Origin: Anaerolineales bacterium UBA5069
Lineage (GTDB): Bacteria; Chloroflexota; Anaerolineae; Caldilineales; Caldilineaceae
Direction: 5' to 3'
Length of the DNA: 8,432 bases
Assembly (NCBI GenBank): GCA_002415895.1
Contig: DIAV01000364.1
Span: 6,326-14,757, forward strand
Shown here: one piece after another, positions 6,640 through 8,432 of the stretch
Position numbering within the stretch: position 1 is the stretch's first letter
Layout: every line of letters starts with the position of its first letter
The notes under the pieces: generated by a model
What the model was told of the DNA's origin: nothing
The model's database searches: none
What the model saw: only the letters and a program-made list of their open reading frames with translations
Translations under genes and position numbers: made by a program

Positions 6640-6684
6640 CGGGCGGAAAACAGACGAACGGGCGCACACGTTGCGCCCGTTCGT
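6640..6684 (-). terminator. Intrinsic terminator of the lipoprotein gene
   Basis: ACGAACGGGCGCA (6654-6666) and TGCGCCCGTTCGT (6672-6684) make a perfect 13-bp stem around a 5-base loop. On the minus strand the stem is followed by CTGTTTTCC, a short T-run. The stem starts 34 bases past the stop codon of the gene ending at 6719. On the plus strand no T-run follows, so it acts on minus-strand transcription. The four-T tract is short but the stem is very strong. It separates the lipoprotein gene from GH42, implying that GH42 has its own promoter. Confidence 0.8.
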
Positions 6685-6718
6685 GCATGTCATTCCATTG
6701 TCTGCAACTGCGCTGCAC

Positions 6719-7555
6719 TTATTCGGGGCGGAACGTGCCGATGATCTGGTCGAAGACCGGTTCCTTCTCGCCACGCTTGTCTGTGGTGGTGGCCAGCGTC
6801 AGGATGTATACCTTGTCGTTGGCAACAATGCCCGTAACCTTGGCGAAGAGCTCGTTGGCAATGCCGAAATTCGCCAGATTGGCGGTGGCAGTTGCACAAA
6901 CAGCGGGCATGTTGTTGACGGTGCACTCCACCAGGCTCTCGATGTTGGCATCGCCAAGCATGGATGCGTTGGCTTCAATCGCGCCCTGGATCAGCGAGAC
7001 GGCTGTGGCCGGTGTGTAGCCCGGGGCATCCAGCACAAAGACATTGAGCGCCGTGGGCAAGCCACCGAAGAGGGCCGCCGTGAGGTCCGTCAGATAGACG
7101 GCGCCCAGCGCTTCGCCTTCAGGGCTGGCAAGGAAGTCATTGAGCGGGCCAAGCGAGGAGCCGAGGCCGAAGGTGTTGGCCATATTCTGGAATTGCGCGC
7201 CGCGCAGGTCCAGCGGCGTCCAGCCGCGCGGGACGGCAAAGGAGTAGCCAAGCTTTTCATCCACGACGGGCGTGAAGCCGTCAGGAATTGTGACCTGCGG
7301 GGTGGGCACCGGCGTCGCCGTGGCGGGGATGGGTGTCTCACCGGGCTTGGGTGTTGCGGTCGGCTCCGGGGTGTTGGTGGGTGTCGGGGCCGGTGTGGGT
7401 GTGGGCGCTTCGGCGGGGCCGAACATGGTGCCAATGAAGGGCAGGCCAGAGAGATCGGGCATACCGGAGCAGCCGCCCAGCATGAGTGCCAGGACGACCA
7501 TCATACTCACGCCTAGCAACAAGCGCGAGCGCGAACGATGTGAACGCAAAGCCAT
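6719..7555 (-). CDS. Secreted lipoprotein with Thr-Pro linker and PsbP/DUF1795-like C-terminal domain
   Basis: A 278-residue lipoprotein. The signal peptide has a basic start (MALRSHRSRSR), a hydrophobic core and a lipobox LGGC with lipidated Cys29. A disordered Thr-Pro-Ala linker follows at about 47-88, then a globular domain from about 90 that opens with GYSFAVPRGW, a pattern seen in PsbP/DUF1795-like folds; the family call is tentative. Cys211 and Cys220 could form a disulfide outside the cell. The protein probably sits on the outer face of the cytoplasmic membrane. No ligand or enzyme motif is visible, so the function is unknown. The start at 7555 is backed by AAGGAGG about 10 bases upstream. 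The gene is flanked by a strong terminator downstream and a 332-base regulatory-looking gap upstream, so it is probably transcribed alone. Confidence 0.88.
   Translation of the reverse strand: MALRSHRSRSRLLLGVSMMVVLALMLGGCSGMPDLSGLPFIGTMFGPAEAPTPTPAPTPTNTPEPTATPKPGETPIPATATPVPTPQVTIPDGFTPVVDEKLGYSFAVPRGWTPLDLRGAQFQNMANTFGLGSSLGPLNDFLASPEGEALGAVYLTDLTAALFGGLPTALNVFVLDAPGYTPATAVSLIQGAIEANASMLGDANIESLVECTVNNMPAVCATATANLANFGIANELFAKVTGIVANDKVYILTLATTTDKRGEKEPVFDQIIGTFRPE
7292..7417. repeat. Low-complexity Thr-Pro repeat region within the lipoprotein gene
   Basis: This stretch encodes the Thr-Pro-rich spacer (residues about 47-88) and is built of degenerate ACxCC/CCxAC-type codon pairs. Such DNA is prone to slippage, so its length may differ between strains. 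It creates long open frames on the other strand that are not genes. Confidence 0.75.
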
Positions 7556-7633
7556 GAGCCTATCCTCCTTGGTAACTTAGTGACGTTCAGCGAATGGGTG
7601 AGTTGATTGGATTGTGAAGACGAGAGTCCGTCC

Positions 7634-7662
7634 GTGCTGCCATGATTGAGTAGGTGCTGCCA
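7634..7662. repeat. Direct repeat GTGCTGCCA x2 at 20-bp spacing
   Basis: GTGCTGCCA occurs at 7634-7642 and again at 7654-7662. The start-to-start distance of 20 bp puts both copies on nearly the same face of the helix, as for tandem binding sites of a dimeric regulator. They lie about 80-110 bases upstream of the lipoprotein start codon. Chance cannot be excluded for two short copies. Confidence 0.4.
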
Positions 7663-7812
7663 CGCGTTCTCCATGAAGCGGAAGCTTGCGCAAATGCAGG
7701 AAAGGCGGCCATGCGGCGCCCCAAGCGTACTGGACCGAATGAACCCGCGCACGCAAATTGAGTGGTTATGCAGAATGGACGCGTATCAAATTAGGTTGGG
7801 AATGGCGGTGGC

Positions 7813-7828
7813 GTGCAGCACTGTGCAC
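7813..7828. repeat. Inverted repeat at the predicted transcription start
   Basis: GTGCA-GCACTG-TGCAC is a 5-bp perfect inverted repeat with a 6-base centre. It overlaps the predicted +1 (about 7828) of the minus-strand promoter at 7835-7863, a usual place for a repressor site. It may equally be chance. Confidence 0.25.
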
Positions 7829-7834
7829 ACAGGT

Positions 7835-7863
7835 AGTATGCACCAGCCTTGGGTGATTGACAA
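7835..7863 (-). promoter_or_regulatory. Candidate sigma70-type promoter for the lipoprotein gene
   Basis: On the minus strand TTGTCA (7863-7858, 5 of 6 to consensus) and CATACT (7840-7835, 4 of 6) are separated by 17 bases. The promoter starts 25 bases after the stop codon of the upstream gene and would give a long leader of about 270 bases to the lipoprotein gene at 7555. No better promoter was found closer to the gene. Confidence 0.4.
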
Positions 7864-7887
7864 ACGCAAATCGGCGCGCCGTACGCG

Positions 7888-8432
7888 CTACTTTTCAGCG
7901 GCGGCCAGGAAGGCGTGAACTTCGCCCGACAGCGGATTGGCGAGGAGCAGACCGCCGCTGTACTGCTGTTGCAGCGCGTCGAATTGTTCTGGGCTGCTTG
8001 TCTGGGCAAAGCCCAATTGCTTCTGCACCTTCTTCTCCTGCCACACGCTCGCGAATGCGCCCGTGGGCAGGTAGAGCCCGGTGGGTGGCTGCACCGAAAG
8101 CTCCGGTTCCGGATCACCCGGCTGCCACTCCACGTTGATGCGCTGCCAGCTCTGGTCCGCTGCCTCGACGTAGAGGTATGCATCACTTGCCAATTGCAGC
8201 ATCGCGCCCTGTTCGAAGGCCAGTTGTTGCGCACTGCTGGTTATTGCCGGCGCGAGGGGGCACGCCAGCGCCGCCTGCGCGTCTGCCGCAAGCTGAGCGA
8301 CAAACGCAATGAAGGCGGGGTCAATCGGCTCGGCACAGGCGATTGCGGTCGGTGTGGCTGAAGCCGCGGCGTCGGGTGTGGAAACAGGGGGCGTTTCCAC
8401 TGGCGAAGTCTCAATCGTCGCTGTGAGCGTCA
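7888..8432 (-). CDS. Secreted-type protein with W/G-rich repeat domain, 3' part only
   Basis: The reading frame is open to the right edge, so the 5' end is outside the window; about 181 codons are visible. A GTG at 8400 could serve as a start, but the frame continues upstream in the same Thr/Pro-rich style (TATIETSP before it), suggesting that a signal peptide and linker lie off the edge. After the linker comes CPLAPA, then QLAFEQGAMLQL-YLYV, WQRINVEWQPGDPE, PPTGLYLPTGAFASVW, VQKQLGFA and QQYSGGLLLANPLSGEVHAFL. This order resembles a W/G-rich extracellular repeat common in Chloroflexi, with 'QxFxxGxML' half-repeats at about 59-69 and 145-153 of the GTG-based numbering. The binding partner is unknown. 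Function is probably extracytoplasmic, next to another lipoprotein of similar style on the same strand. Confidence 0.75.
   Translation of the reverse strand, partial: TLTATIETSPVETPPVSTPDAAASATPTAIACAEPIDPAFIAFVAQLAADAQAALACPLAPAITSSAQQLAFEQGAMLQLASDAYLYVEAADQSWQRINVEWQPGDPEPELSVQPPTGLYLPTGAFASVWQEKKVQKQLGFAQTSSPEQFDALQQQYSGGLLLANPLSGEVHAFLAAAEK

Larger units (their letters stand above)
7556..7887. other. Intergenic region upstream of the lipoprotein gene
   Basis: 332 bases without a convincing gene. An open frame on the plus strand (about 7646-7918) would need a TTG or internal ATG with no ribosome site and runs antisense into the next gene, so it is not called. Visible elements are the lipoprotein ribosome site near 7566-7572, a 9-bp direct repeat (7634 and 7654), an inverted repeat (7813-7828) and a candidate minus-strand promoter (7835-7863). 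If that promoter is right, the lipoprotein mRNA has a leader of about 270 bases, long enough for leader regulation, but no known riboswitch was recognised. Confidence 0.6.

Noticed and set aside
7292..7417. Thr-Pro codon repeats as a CRISPR or tandem-repeat array
   Set aside because: The periodicity is of codons within a coding linker; there are no spacers or fixed repeat units.
6590..7516. 308-residue plus-strand open frame
   Set aside because: It lies antisense to the lipoprotein gene; its Gly/Arg/Cys-rich tail is the complement of the Thr-Pro linker.
7646..7918. Possible 90-residue plus-strand small gene in the intergenic region
   Set aside because: TTG start, no ribosome site, no signal peptide or domain, and it overlaps the 3' end of the minus-strand gene in antisense.

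Overview
The window is GC-rich bacterial chromosome with ordinary gene density. It most likely comes from a Chloroflexota (Chloroflexi) member of the Anaerolineae/Caldilineae/Ardenticatenia type. The best clue is the pair of extracytoplasmic proteins at the right end. One is a lipoprotein with a long Thr-Pro linker (TPTPAPTPTNTPEPTATP style), and the other is a fragment with the W/G-rich repeat common in secreted Chloroflexi proteins. The taxonomic assignment is an inference from protein style; no rRNA or tRNA gene is present.

Layout, left to right. (1) A minus-strand group at 54-2233 holds, in order of transcription, D-aminoacyl-tRNA deacylase (dtd), an aldo/keto reductase and a small coiled-coil protein of unknown function. 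A GC hairpin that may be its terminator is cut by the left edge. (2) A plus-strand radical SAM protein with a C-terminal helix-hairpin-helix (2350-3540) is transcribed divergently from dtd. It has a clear promoter with a LexA-box-like sequence between -35 and -10. (3) It converges on a minus-strand pair at 3571-6551: a GH42 beta-galactosidase followed 35 bases later by a PyrD-like TIM-barrel protein that appears to have lost the dihydroorotate dehydrogenase catalytic base. (4) A minus-strand lipoprotein gene (6719-7555) ends in a perfect 13-bp hairpin terminator. (5) A 332-base intergenic region carries a candidate promoter, a 9-bp direct repeat at 20-bp spacing and an inverted repeat. (6) The 3' part of a second secreted-type protein runs off the right edge.

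The genes do not form one pathway. dtd is translation quality control, the radical SAM protein is probably DNA repair or modification, GH42 is cytoplasmic galactoside hydrolysis, and the lipoproteins face the outside. No mobile element, CRISPR array, phage gene or defence cassette was seen. The items most worth following are the possibly SOS-controlled radical SAM-HhH gene, which has no uracil-DNA glycosylase partner beside it in this window, and the PyrD-like protein without a catalytic base.
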